Source: Xenorhabdus hominickii
GTDB taxonomy: Bacteria > Pseudomonadota > Gammaproteobacteria > Enterobacterales > Enterobacteriaceae
NCBI RefSeq assembly: GCF_002632725.1
Contig: NZ_NJAI01000001.1
Span: 248,001 to 312,000, forward strand
Direction: 5' to 3'
Length of the DNA: 64,000 nucleotides
Part shown: positions 34,990-46,000 of the stretch, piece after piece
How the letters are laid out: each line of letters opens with the position of its first letter
Position numbering within the stretch: the stretch's first letter is position 1
Position numbers and translations under genes: made by a program
The notes under the pieces: model-generated
Told to the model about the DNA's origin: nothing
Database searches by the model: none
Seen by the model: the letters and a program-made list of their open reading frames with translations, nothing else

Positions 34990-35154
34990 ATTAGAGTCAT
35001 GACCAAAATAAGGCATTATAAATATCCATACAACTGGCGTTTAGCTGTCATGGCAAAATTGTATTGCGGAGCCAGCATTGCCAACTCCACATGTTTTATC
35101 AGGTACGACTTTTATCAAGTACTACACCCTATCTTTACCACCAGAGTGTTACCA

Positions 35155-38100
35155 TCAGAATTGCCATCTAAAACCCGCGTTCACACTATTGTCTTGATGA
35201 CTACTGGATAGCACCCCACTATAACCGAGTGTTAATGACACATTATCACTTGCGATCATTTCTGCGTTAGCCTTCAATACCATACCATCACGGGAAACAG
35301 GAACACTGCGGGTCACAAAAGTTGTATCGCTGCCGCGGAACGCCAAACCTACAGCACGATCACGCTCACCATATTGGTGCTGCCAACCCAATTCTCCATT
35401 CAAGGAAACCTCAGAGCCCCATGAGGTCTGCCAGCGATGATTGGCACGTAATCCCAGTGTGGAAAGTTTAGCTTCAGTGTGCTGGCTATCGCCGTGGAGT
35501 GCGGCGGCAGCACCATTCTCGTTAATGCCGTCATTACGAAAATCGACATAAGCGAAGTTCACGAATGGTTCTAAATTGACTGACCCGACGGGCAGATGGT
35601 AAGCCGCTTCAGCAGACAACTGCGCAGTACGGCCACCATATTTCGCGTTTTCACGATCAAACTGGCTGTTGTAGTTAACAAAGCGATGAGTATCAATTCG
35701 GTGCCACGTAAATCCACCGTTGGTACGCAGAGTCAAATCACCAAACTGACGGTCACCATAAAGCGCAAGGTGATAGTTATTGCTGTCCGCAGTGGCACTG
35801 TTACCGCCATCAAGGGAAGTACGGGTGTAGCCGGTAGCGATACCAAGACGGCTGTATTCATCAATAAGAGCATCTGCACCAAGGAATACGCCGTAGTTGG
35901 AAGCCTGATAGCCTGTCGCATTCTGTGTACCGGAGGCATGGCTCCATGCCCCCAGCAGTCGTACCCATGCACCATTATCATCCCCGCGGATATCAGGTGA
36001 TGATGAACGGCCTTCGGCCTGACTCAAACGCATATTCAGCGTATCACGCAGGTAGCGGCTGTCATTGACTAACAAAGAGGCGATATCTGCATGGATCTGC
36101 CCATCAAGCTGGCGGAATGCGTATCGGGCTTGTTCCGCAGAAGCGCTGCTGAGGATGCTTTCGTAAACCGGATGACCGGCACTGAGGGTATCAGCAGCAA
36201 CAGCCACTGTACGCTCATTCTGTGTCTTAGCAATATCAGCGAAAGCGGTAGTATTACGTCCGACCTGAAGAGTGACGCTGTCCGGCTGATAAGATAAACG
36301 AGTACCAAGAAAGAGATAATTAGTGACGGCGCGCTCAAAGCGACCATTGATATTCTGCTTCGCATTCAGAATATTGTACTGCTGCCCCATCAAGCTTCGC
36401 ACTTCTTTAAGGGAAAGCAAATTACGCGTATTTTCAAGGGAAATAGCAACCTCTCCGCCATTGAGCTGTACACTTTTTTCAGCCTGAATATGATCACTAC
36501 GTCCGTCGGAAGCGATTTCAACAACATAACGAGAACCAGATTCAAAAGAAAGTTCGTCAGAAACATGAAGAGTACCGATCGCGCTACTAGGAGAAATATT
36601 ACCCGGTGAAACACTCCCCCCACGCTGTACATTGAGCACTCCAACCGTACCACTGCCTCCAAGAGTACCACTTTCCATTACCGAAACAGGGGAGACGATA
36701 CTCTTTTCAACGCTTAGTAATCCTTGTTTGATTAGCGTTGGACCAGAATAAGTATTCAGCCCACTGAGGATCAGCGTACCATTGCCCTGTTTGGTAAGCC
36801 CACCATGACCGCTGATATCGTTGCTCCATTTATCCTGAGTACACAGACCATCATTGCAGACTCGTTCTGTGGGTTTGCCTTTATCAAGCACAGTACCGCC
36901 CCCCGGAATATCCGCAATAAACTGACCGTTACCGTAAGCTACTCCATGGGAATCAGGAATGCGGAATTTTTCTGGAATATCTTCTACGGTATAGAACATA
37001 CCAGGGCCATTAATGGCTTTACCAAGGTTAATCATCCCCCAACCGTAAAGTTCATCAATCCCCTTTTCTCCCATATCTGTCGCGGTGGTGCGAAGTACAG
37101 AAGCGACTTGATCACCCGTCATGTACGGAAAACGTTCCATCAATATAGCAGCGCTGCCGGCAACATGCGGAGCAGCCATAGAAGTACCGCTGGAATTCTT
37201 ATACCCGGTGGTAATGTTATCTACTGTTCCCGCAATGATCGAGCTATAGATCGCACTGCCGGGTGCACTGACACAGAGGCTGGCTGTATAGCCACAGCGG
37301 GAAGAAAAATTGCTGATGGAATAGGGGACCGCATTCGTACTATTTTCATCTTTCGCCACACTAGCCACCGTCAGCCAATTTGGTGCAATATCGGGGACAA
37401 ACCAAGCCAGACTGCCAATGGCATCTGGATGATTATAGTTGTAGCTATTACCCGCAGCAAAAATCGTCACAATACCGCTGCGTGCAGCGTCAATCGCACC
37501 TTGATACGCACCACCGGGTGGTGTCCCTAAAATCGACCTGATTTCATCAAACTGTTTTTGAGCCTCTGCCAAGGTAAAGTGTGCAGCATTTGGATCCATT
37601 TTTCCATTTTCAAACTCCTTATCAATCCCAATAGCCCAACTGTTATTGATAATACGGGCACCACTATCTATCAGTGCATGCCAGCCAGCTTGGTAAACCC
37701 CGCCGTCATTACCTAATATGATGCCATCTTCAGGGCCGGGATCGCCGTTGTCAGCACTGATGATTTGAGCGTTATAAGCCACTCCATGCATTTCTCCACC
37801 ATCCCGGCTACCTGCCGCAATACCTGCAACATGGACACCGTGATTCCCTAATACTTTTCTGTAATCAACGGACGGTGTTCCATCGTAGCGGAATGAACTA
37901 CCTTTTTTCGCATCATTAATATAGGGATCGGTATATTCACGTATCCCTGACGTGATCAGATTGATGACCTTATCCTTTCCTACAAATTCAGGGTGTTTGG
38001 CATACACTGACTGATCGAAGATGCCCAGTTTAATTCCTTTACCGGTATAGCCTCTGGAATAAGCTTCATCAGCATGAATAGCACCAAGCCCCCACTCCTT

Positions 38101-38292
38101 TTTAAACTCATTAGTACGCCAGCTTGTGCTATCGCCCCACTTCCCCTTTTCAACATAATTTTCTGCATAAGCCCCTGCGCTGACAGCCATCAAACAGCAG
38201 GCTATTGCATGGTAAAGTACACGTGGCTGGGTTTTGACTGACAAGCGCTCAGCAGTCAGAGTGCTCTGAGGTATTCTGTGAAGCTTCTTCAT
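35155..38292 (-). CDS. Subtilisin-type autotransporter serine protease
   Basis: 1045 residues from the ATG at 38292; an ATG four codons upstream is possible. A signal peptide ends about residue 43 (AIACCLMAVSAGAYAEN). The peptidase S8 domain has Asp93 in GIFDQS, His151 in NHGVHVAG and Ser about 371 in GTSMAAPH. A linker includes two cysteines (CNDGLCTQ), then the passenger stem GGLTKQGNGTLILSGLNTYSG of the autotransporter-associated repeat and a beta-helix. The last ~270 residues (WVRLLGAWSHASGTQ to FRWQF) form the beta-barrel, ending in the outer-membrane Phe. It resembles the Serratia Ssp/PrtS family. It is convergent with the IS-disrupted array and monocistronic. Confidence 0.93.
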   Translation of the reverse strand: MKKLHRIPQSTLTAERLSVKTQPRVLYHAIACCLMAVSAGAYAENYVEKGKWGDSTSWRTNEFKKEWGLGAIHADEAYSRGYTGKGIKLGIFDQSVYAKHPEFVGKDKVINLITSGIREYTDPYINDAKKGSSFRYDGTPSVDYRKVLGNHGVHVAGIAAGSRDGGEMHGVAYNAQIISADNGDPGPEDGIILGNDGGVYQAGWHALIDSGARIINNSWAIGIDKEFENGKMDPNAAHFTLAEAQKQFDEIRSILGTPPGGAYQGAIDAARSGIVTIFAAGNSYNYNHPDAIGSLAWFVPDIAPNWLTVASVAKDENSTNAVPYSISNFSSRCGYTASLCVSAPGSAIYSSIIAGTVDNITTGYKNSSGTSMAAPHVAGSAAILMERFPYMTGDQVASVLRTTATDMGEKGIDELYGWGMINLGKAINGPGMFYTVEDIPEKFRIPDSHGVAYGNGQFIADIPGGGTVLDKGKPTERVCNDGLCTQDKWSNDISGHGGLTKQGNGTLILSGLNTYSGPTLIKQGLLSVEKSIVSPVSVMESGTLGGSGTVGVLNVQRGGSVSPGNISPSSAIGTLHVSDELSFESGSRYVVEIASDGRSDHIQAEKSVQLNGGEVAISLENTRNLLSLKEVRSLMGQQYNILNAKQNINGRFERAVTNYLFLGTRLSYQPDSVTLQVGRNTTAFADIAKTQNERTVAVAADTLSAGHPVYESILSSASAEQARYAFRQLDGQIHADIASLLVNDSRYLRDTLNMRLSQAEGRSSSPDIRGDDNGAWVRLLGAWSHASGTQNATGYQASNYGVFLGADALIDEYSRLGIATGYTRTSLDGGNSATADSNNYHLALYGDRQFGDLTLRTNGGFTWHRIDTHRFVNYNSQFDRENAKYGGRTAQLSAEAAYHLPVGSVNLEPFVNFAYVDFRNDGINENGAAAALHGDSQHTEAKLSTLGLRANHRWQTSWGSEVSLNGELGWQHQYGERDRAVGLAFRGSDTTFVTRSVPVSRDGMVLKANAEMIASDNVSLTLGYSGVLSSSHQDNSVNAGFRWQF

Positions 38293-38304
38293 CTCAATAA
38301 TCAT

Positions 38305-38736
38305 CCATTGTTGGTTTGCAAAAATACCCGTTCTTATGTTTTTTTGTGTTGGTGGGTATCGTATTGGTGGGTTGAAACCATCAAGGTAATCGTTTCCTGA
38401 GAGCAGAAATAAACTAAAAAGGAGTGCTGATTTTTAGATTTCCCCTCCCAAAAAAACGTGTTTAATCAACGCCATCCTCTGAACCCACCTAAACAACTCA
38501 TAAAATGCCATAATTAATTAACTTTTATTTACATATATTTTAAACAAAACAAACAAATAATATTATTTTGAAACATCTGAGTGGGGTGTTTTTGTGTTCA
38601 GCGTGATATCGATACCACGCTGTGATTTATTTAAATGCAAAGTATTTTTGCCAATGGTGATAGTCGGCCTCACTTCCACCAACTATCATTTTCTGAAGTT
38701 TATTTTTTAATGCTTTGTTTATGAAGACGTTATTTA
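38305..38736. other. 432-bp intergenic region, autotransporter promoter side
   Basis: AT-rich, without an open frame worth naming. It must hold the autotransporter promoter (minus strand) and the 3' end signal of the entS-like gene. At its right edge TTAATGCTTTGTTT occurs at 38707-38720 and again at 38737-38750, a 30-bp spaced direct repeat that takes in the entS-like stop codon. Confidence 0.5.
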
Positions 38737-40008
38737 TTAATGCTTTGTTTCTTGAGGTTTTGTTTCTGATAATTGAGCGTTGCCACGCAGTGTGGCATGA
38801 CGCAGGGGTTTTATTATTGCCGCCAGCAACAAACAGGCAAGTGCGGCAAAAGTTCCAAATGAAAAGACAGTCATTACCGGGGATAATAAGCGTCCCATAA
38901 AACCTAATCCCAACGCTCCCAAAGAGTCACCAGTAACATCTTGAGCAGTAACAAAACTGTTCACACGTCCCAATAAATGATCCGGTGTATGACTCTGAAT
39001 AAGGGTAAATTGCAGTAAGGATGCAAATGCATTCAAATATCCATAACAAACCAATACAAGTAATGCCAGAACGATGTTTGTTACTACTCCCAGCATGGAT
39101 AACGTGATGAAGGAACACAGGGCGCATATAACCAGTAAAATTCCTGGCCGGGCACTTCGCCCTATCCAACCACTGGTGAAAGCACCGAGCATAGCTCCCA
39201 GCGGAACAGCGGAGTACATCAACCCAGTCGCTGATGGCCCTTGATGGTAAACTTCCTGAGATAACGCAGGAAACAGAATACGAACCGCCCCTGCAATACT
39301 TATCATCATCCCCACCAATATGACACTGCCCACAATGTTATGCTGCAAAACAAATTTCACACCACTTATCAGCGCACTGATCGGATGCTCTTGTTTGCTT
39401 GGCTGAGGTTTCATTTTAGGAAGTCTCATCAGAGGTAACAGTGTTGCTAATGTACCGATTGCTGCAACGGCAAAATTCCAGCCCGGCCCACCAACAACAA
39501 TAATAATACCCGCCAGTGCAGGAGAAATAATGGCTCCTATACGAACAGTGACCATGCTCAAGGCACCTGCTGACGCCAAGTTTTCCCGTCCTACTAAGTT
39601 TGGGATTGCCGCCATTAACGCCGTCATACCCAACGCACCAAAAAAGCCATCCCAAATAGAAAGAAAATAGAGCATATACAGTGATGGCGAGTCTAAAAAG
39701 GCGTTAAAGCTCAGTGCCACAAAACCAATACCGCAGGTACCACGGGCAAACAAAATGAGTTTGCGTCTATCATAGCGGTCAGCCAGTACCCCTCCCAGAA
39801 GTAACCCGATAAACATACCGACCCCATCCAGTGCAACCACAATTCCCACCTGTAAAGTAGAACCCGTCAGAAATTGCATTTGGACAGGGACACCAACGGT
39901 CAACATCCCCAATGCAAAGACAGATAACATGCGGGCAATGAAGATAGCTCGGAAATGTGAGTTATTTCTGAGCAAACTAAAATCCAAGAAGATTGATGAC
40001 TTAGCCAT
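38737..40008 (-). CDS. entS: EntS-like catechol siderophore exporter (MFS)
   Basis: 423 residues with about 12 membrane helices. It aligns by eye with E. coli EntS through most of its length: FRAIFIARMLSVFALGMLTVGVPVQMQFLTGSTLQVG, GGVLADRYDRRKLILFARGTCGIGFVALSFNAFL, LWDGFFGALGMTALMAAIPNLVGRENL and AQDVTGDSLGA. EntS pumps newly made enterobactin from the cytoplasm to the periplasm. Here it lies 38 bases downstream of the NRPS gene and should export that product. The C-terminal residues KPQETKH are encoded by a small direct repeat. Confidence 0.9.
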   Translation of the reverse strand: MAKSSIFLDFSLLRNNSHFRAIFIARMLSVFALGMLTVGVPVQMQFLTGSTLQVGIVVALDGVGMFIGLLLGGVLADRYDRRKLILFARGTCGIGFVALSFNAFLDSPSLYMLYFLSIWDGFFGALGMTALMAAIPNLVGRENLASAGALSMVTVRIGAIISPALAGIIIVVGGPGWNFAVAAIGTLATLLPLMRLPKMKPQPSKQEHPISALISGVKFVLQHNIVGSVILVGMMISIAGAVRILFPALSQEVYHQGPSATGLMYSAVPLGAMLGAFTSGWIGRSARPGILLVICALCSFITLSMLGVVTNIVLALLVLVCYGYLNAFASLLQFTLIQSHTPDHLLGRVNSFVTAQDVTGDSLGALGLGFMGRLLSPVMTVFSFGTFAALACLLLAAIIKPLRHATLRGNAQLSETKPQETKH

Positions 40009-40046
40009 GATGTTCCATACGATCCGATAACGTTAAACGCATAAAG

Positions 40047-43000
40047 TTAATGACGGCATTGTTTCAACAAATTGTTGAGCAATGGCCCCCACTGTTCCAG
40101 TGAAACAGGAGAAAGGATATCTGCATGTTCGCAATCTTGCCGATAAACCTTCAACTGGCGAATCCAAGGCGCCCACGTTCCCTCGACATCCAGCTCAGAA
40201 GGCAAAGTCCGTGTTGCCACAAACAGTGTGGCTTCGCCATCATATTTCTGGTTAACGGCAGATAATAAACTACGGACAGCATCTCGATAGTTAGCCACGA
40301 TATCTTCAAACATCGCCTGTTTTTCCATGCGTAACTGCGGATCACGTTCATCTTCTGTCGTCGCCATAAACTCTGCCTGTTCACGGGCAATTTCCTGTTT
40401 GGCTTCTTCCTCACTTAGCCCTCCCCAATCTTGTCCTTCTGGAGGATAAGCATCCAGTAATCCCAAGAAAGCCACTTCCTCTCCTTCTTGCTGCAAACGA
40501 ATTGCCATTCCCTGTGCCAGCATTCCCCCCAGAGAATAACCCAACAAATAATAAGGCCCATGAGGCTGGATACTCCGCAAAGTTGCCAAATGGCGTGTAC
40601 ACATTGCGTCGAGGCTGTCACAGTCAGCAATCACCCCTCTAGGACGAGGAGACTGTAATCCGATAATCGGCCAATTCCCCTCTAAATAACGCAACAGTCC
40701 GCTGTATTGCCAAGCAAAACCCGATGCAGGGTGTACACAAAACAGTGCTGGCCCAATGCCTTCTCTCAGCGGCAGGACTTCCCCCGCACCACGGTTTTCT
40801 GCCGAATTCTGCCTTTGATCATCAACCAATAACGCACTCAATTTTTCTACACTTCGGGTGACCATGATATGACCGACTGAAACAGAGTGATTAAAACGGC
40901 GGCGTATTTCGGCTGCCAACCGCATTGCCAGCAGAGAATGTCCCCCCAAAGCAAAGAAGTCATCATCAGCCCAAACGGTGTCACACGCTAAAATTTCGGC
41001 GAACAACCCAGCCATTTGGCTTTCCAAACCCGCTCTCGGCAACCTGCCCGTGGTCAATTTTTCTGGTATCGGGAGTGCCTTGCGGTTCAATTTCCCATTG
41101 GCGCTCAACGGGAAACTTTCCTGTATTACATAGCTGACCGGCAACATATAAACCGGCAATCGTTTAGTCATCGTTTGGTGTAGTGCTTCTATATCCAGAA
41201 CCACACCAGATTGAGGAATTAACCAAGCAATTAACTGACGGGCATCAGCACTATTAATTGCTGGGCCAGTAATTGCCTGACCGATAATTGCTTGGCCTGC
41301 TTTCCCTAGTTCACGCGCTGCAACCGCAGCCTGAGCCACTCCTGGCTGTTCCAGTAAAACCTGTTCAATTTCACCCAACTCAATACGCTGACCCCGTATT
41401 TTTAGCTGATCATCACTGCGTCCAAGGTATTCAACTTCACCGTCTGCTGACCAACAGGCAATGTCACCCGTTCGGTACATCCGTTTACCTGATACGAACG
41501 GATCGGCCACAAAACGGCTAGCGGTCAGATCGGCTCGGTTCAGGTAGTTTGTGGCTAACTGAATACCACTGAGATAGAGATCACCAGCCACACCAATAGG
41601 AACAGGACGCAACCAAGTGTCTAAAATACGTAATTGGGTATTCCATACCGGTCGGCCAATAGGAACACCAGCACTGGTACAACGTTCCAATGCATCACCA
41701 GATGCTGGTTGCCATGTCACATCCACCGCCGCTTCCGTTGGCCCATAAAGATTATGTAAAGGTGCTGCTACCAGCGTTTGATAGCGACGCGCCAATTCAC
41801 ATGACAAAGCTTCGCCACTACAGAAAACCCGTCTCAGACTGTGGCAGAAAGGAGCGTCTTGCTCTCGTAACACTAATGAATCCATTAAGGTTGCCAGCAT
41901 TGATGGAACAAAATGCAACGTAGTCACACGGTAATCATCAATAAGCTGAAGAAGCGTTGCGGGATCGCGATGTGCTTCTGGTGGCGCCATCATTAACTGA
42001 GCTCCCGTCATCAGCGGCCAGAAAAATTCCCATACAGAAACATCAAAGCTACATGGAGTTTTCTGCAATACCACATCATCCGCAGTCAGTTGGTAAGTAT
42101 CCTGCATCCACAACAGGCGGTTAACAATGGCTTGGTGACTCACCATTACCCCTTTAGGCTGTCCTGTGGAACCCGAGGTATAGATAATGTACGCCGTATG
42201 TTCAGGAGTCACATTGGCGGCAAGATGGATGGGCTGCTGTGTTTCATCTGCCAGTTTATCCAGTAACAACAAAAGTGCCTGATTGGCAAAACGTGCCTGA
42301 AACTCACTTTCTGTTATCACTAATCGAGGTTGGGCATCTTTCAGTATGATGGTCAAGCGCTCATCAGGATAAGCGGTATCAAGAGGCAACCATGCCGCCC
42401 CTGCTTCCAGAATCGCTTGTAACGCCAAACTCAGCCGTACTGAACGTGCTAATGCAACCCCGACAATATCTCCCGGCTGCACCCCCGCTTCAATTAAACG
42501 ATCGACTAACAAGCGAGTTTGAAGACGCATTTGCTGGTAAGTCAGGCGATGATGACAATCCAATAACGCCAAATCGTCAGGCCTTTTTCTTGCCTGCTCG
42601 ATCACGGTCTGATGAAGTGTTTTTGAAGGGATATCACGATAGGTGTTATTGACTTCCTCAATCAACGCCGCTTCATCAACCGTTTGCAAAACCCAATCCC
42701 GCAGGGCGATCTCCGGTTGTTCAATTAATTGCTGGATCAAAAGAAGTATGCGTTGTGCCAAGCGTTCAGGCTGTTTAACACTTGGTCTATATTCCATCAA
42801 TAAACGCAGACGCTTACCTGGTAACACCAATAACGTCAAAGGGTAGTGGGTATAACCGCAGTTATTGATGCCCTGACAGACGATGCCTTCGTCATTCCCT
42901 TGATTTTGCTCCACTACAGGGTAGTTTTCAACCACCAGCAAGGTATCAAAAAGCGTGCTGGTGCCTGCAATTTGCTGGATCTCACCAAGACCAATATTGT

Positions 43001-46000
43001 CATGTTCAATCAATTGGATCTGCTGCGCTTGTAACTGCTCTAATTGAGGCAATAGTGGCTGCGCCATATCCAGAATAACTCTAACCGGTAAAGTGTTACT
43101 AAATAGCCCAATATGCTGATCTAACCCTTCAGTCTGCCCAAACCGCCCCGACACGGGGGAACCGAAAACGACATCAGATGAGCCACTGTGTATACTCAGC
43201 AACAGAGACCAAACGCCTTGCATCAATGTATTGATTGTCAAACCACGTTGCTGACATAACCCGATTAACGCCTGTTCCATCGCAGGTTCAAGTAATATCT
43301 CAAGCGCCTTAACCTCGCCAGTATGAGGATGTTCACCGAACAAACAGGTTGGTTGAACCCCTTTCAAGAGCTGTTTCCAGCACTGGCGAGTAGGCTCCGC
43401 CTCACGTGCCAATAATTGATGGACGACTTCTTGATAACGAATTTCAGGTCTATGCAAGGCTTGAGCGCCTTGATTCAGCAACGTCAAAAGATCTTGCACC
43501 AGAATAGGGGTTGACCAGCCATCGACGACCAGATGATGAGCATTCAGCAATAGCGTGTAGCGTAGACTTTTACCATGGCGCACGAGCAATGCGTGCAACA
43601 TCGCTACTGGCTGTTGGAAAAGATCTCGCATAAGCTCTGCTTTTTCCAGTTCTCGTAATGCTATATCTTCCTCTTCCAGCGTCAGTTCAGGTAGTTGATG
43701 GAAATCAAATGCCCAATAATCTTTATCATCGGATATGATCGGTATCAGTTGCAGTGGAGCGGCATTTTGTTCTGTGTCAAATTGCGCAGCAAGCTGAGGA
43801 TGATGCCGAATTAAAGCCAACAGCGCCCGGCGTAACTCAGTAACCGTCAATGGCCCAGACAGGGAAAGGCGTGTCAATGAGTTATAGCTGCCATGCTCGG
43901 TGGCTGTCTGAGCATGGAATAATAATCCTTGTTGCAGAGGAAGCAGCGGCAATACCGCAGATAATGACCCATAACGCTCGCTTAGTTGGGTGAGATCGCT
44001 CTCCTCCACACCTGACAACCCCACTTCTGCGGCGACTAAAGTTGCAACAGCCTGCTCAGGCTGTTGCCTGGCGAATTGTATTAAGCTGTCGGCCGCCCAT
44101 GCCATACCACGATGTAATTCGGCAATATCCCGGTGGCTGAAAATACCATCGACCCATTGCCAGTTAATCACCAATTGCGGAGTGTTCCCCTGTTCATCAA
44201 CGAACAAATTGATTTCCAAACTGTGGTTCAGGAACATTTCGGGATCTTGATAAACAGCAAAAGCATCCCGGAAAAGATTTCTAGTCCGTTGTGGCGCCCA
44301 TAAGTTATCTGTCTCGATAAAACGTCCCAGATAATTAAATAAGATTTCCGGCGTTTCTTGCGGTGCAAATATTTCCCGCCCTGTCTGATCGAGGTAACGC
44401 AGCAAGCCATAGCCTATACCACGATCGGGTACAGCACGTAGAACGCTTTTCACCGCCCGCACCACCTCAACCGGCTGACATTCCCCTTTCTGTAGTAAAT
44501 CGACCACTATCGGATATTCAGCCGTCATCCAGCCAACCGTCCGAGCCAAATCGCCTGTTTGATCTAATTCAATACGGCCATGAGACTCTAACTGAAAGCG
44601 TAATTTACTGGCATGAAAGTGACGATAACAAGCCATTGCCAATATCGTTAATAAAATCTCTTCAACATTAGCGTGGTACTGATTTGGCAATATTCCTAAT
44701 AATGCTGCCGTTTGTTCACAGCTCAATAATGTTCGTTCCTCGCGGGCGTTTATTCGGCGATCCCGCTGTACATTCAACGGACGCAGCCCTAAAAGAGGTG
44801 TTCTTTCATCCAGCATACTTTGCCAAAAAGGCAATTCTGCTGCACGTTGTGGCAGATTTTGGCGCAGGTAATCATTCCAATCGTATAGGGTGTACTCTTC
44901 TGCGGGTAAAGTCATGGACTTACCGGTAATTGCCGCTTCCACTCCCTGACGTAACTCATCCAAGAGTATTCGCCATGAAACCCCATCTGTAGCCAGATGG
45001 TGAATAACGAACACTAGTCCCTTTGACACACCACTATTTTGTAATAAACAGAGATAGAATAACTGACCCCGCGCGGGATCCAGACGCATTACTGCATCAT
45101 GGAAGGCTTGCTCTGCACAAGTTTCAATATCTTCACAATTTTGCCATGTACTGCAATAAGTTCCTTCAGGCACAGCTATCGATTCCCCCACAATAAGTTG
45201 ATTATCGCGGGTAGATGCACGCAGTACAGGATGTGCCTGCACTAAGGCAGTCAATGCCTGTGATAAGTGTTGCGGCTGTAATTCTGCGGGCACGCGTATA
45301 AATACACCATGAGCGAAACGGGTATTGATTCCATGAGATTCAGCAAACCAATGCAAAATAGGCAGGCTATCGATTGCCCCTTTCTGAATGCGCGCAGGAG
45401 TCTGCTTCACGATAGCGACAGGCATCATTTTCAATGCCATGCGCGCGGGTGTACGTTCACTAAAAATATCCCGTGGACGTAACTGCCAGCCAAGGCGACG
45501 TAATTGTGTTCCCAGCGCCATTGCGGAAATACTGTCACCTCCCAGTACAAAAAAATCATCATCTGCACAGGCTTCTTGCACACCTAATAGACTGACGAAT
45601 GCTTCACAGATAGATTTTTCCTGCTCACTTTTCGCTTTTCTCCCCACAGGTAATTGGAGTTTCTGCGATTTAGGCAACGCACCGCGATCAATTTTGCCAT
45701 TGACTGTGAGAGGTAAGGTTTCCAACACCATTAATCGGGAAGGAACCATATAATCAGGCAGTTTCTTGGCCAGTTCAGCCAATAGTTGAGCAGAGAGATC
45801 AGGCAGGGCGCGTCGTTGCCCATCGGGTACAGCACAATAACCCAGCAGTCGGTACGTTGCGCCGATAGGCTCGGCAATCACGACAGCAGAACTGACCTCC
45901 GGCAAATCAGCCAGAGCATTTTCCACTTCACCCAGTTCAACGCGAAAACCACGTACTTTGATCTGATGATCCACACGGCCAATAAATGCAAGCTGTCCGT

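Larger units (their letters stand above)
34235..35004 (+). mobile_element. IS1-family insertion sequence (about 770 bp)
   Basis: Terminal inverted repeats start GGTCATGAC at 34235 and end GTCATGACC at 35004. Matching continues inward as AATTTATTGA on the left and its complement on the right. The length is that of IS1 (768 bp) and both insA and insB reading frames are intact. IS1 normally makes an 8-9 bp target duplication. The 9 bases outside the left end (AAAATCGTG) and right end (AAAATAAGG) share only AAAAT, so no duplication is evident and a rearrangement after insertion is likely. Confidence 0.88.

Noticed and set aside
34999..35211. 70-codon open frame after the IS element
   Set aside because: It begins inside the IS terminal repeat and ends over the autotransporter 3' end; no protein signature.
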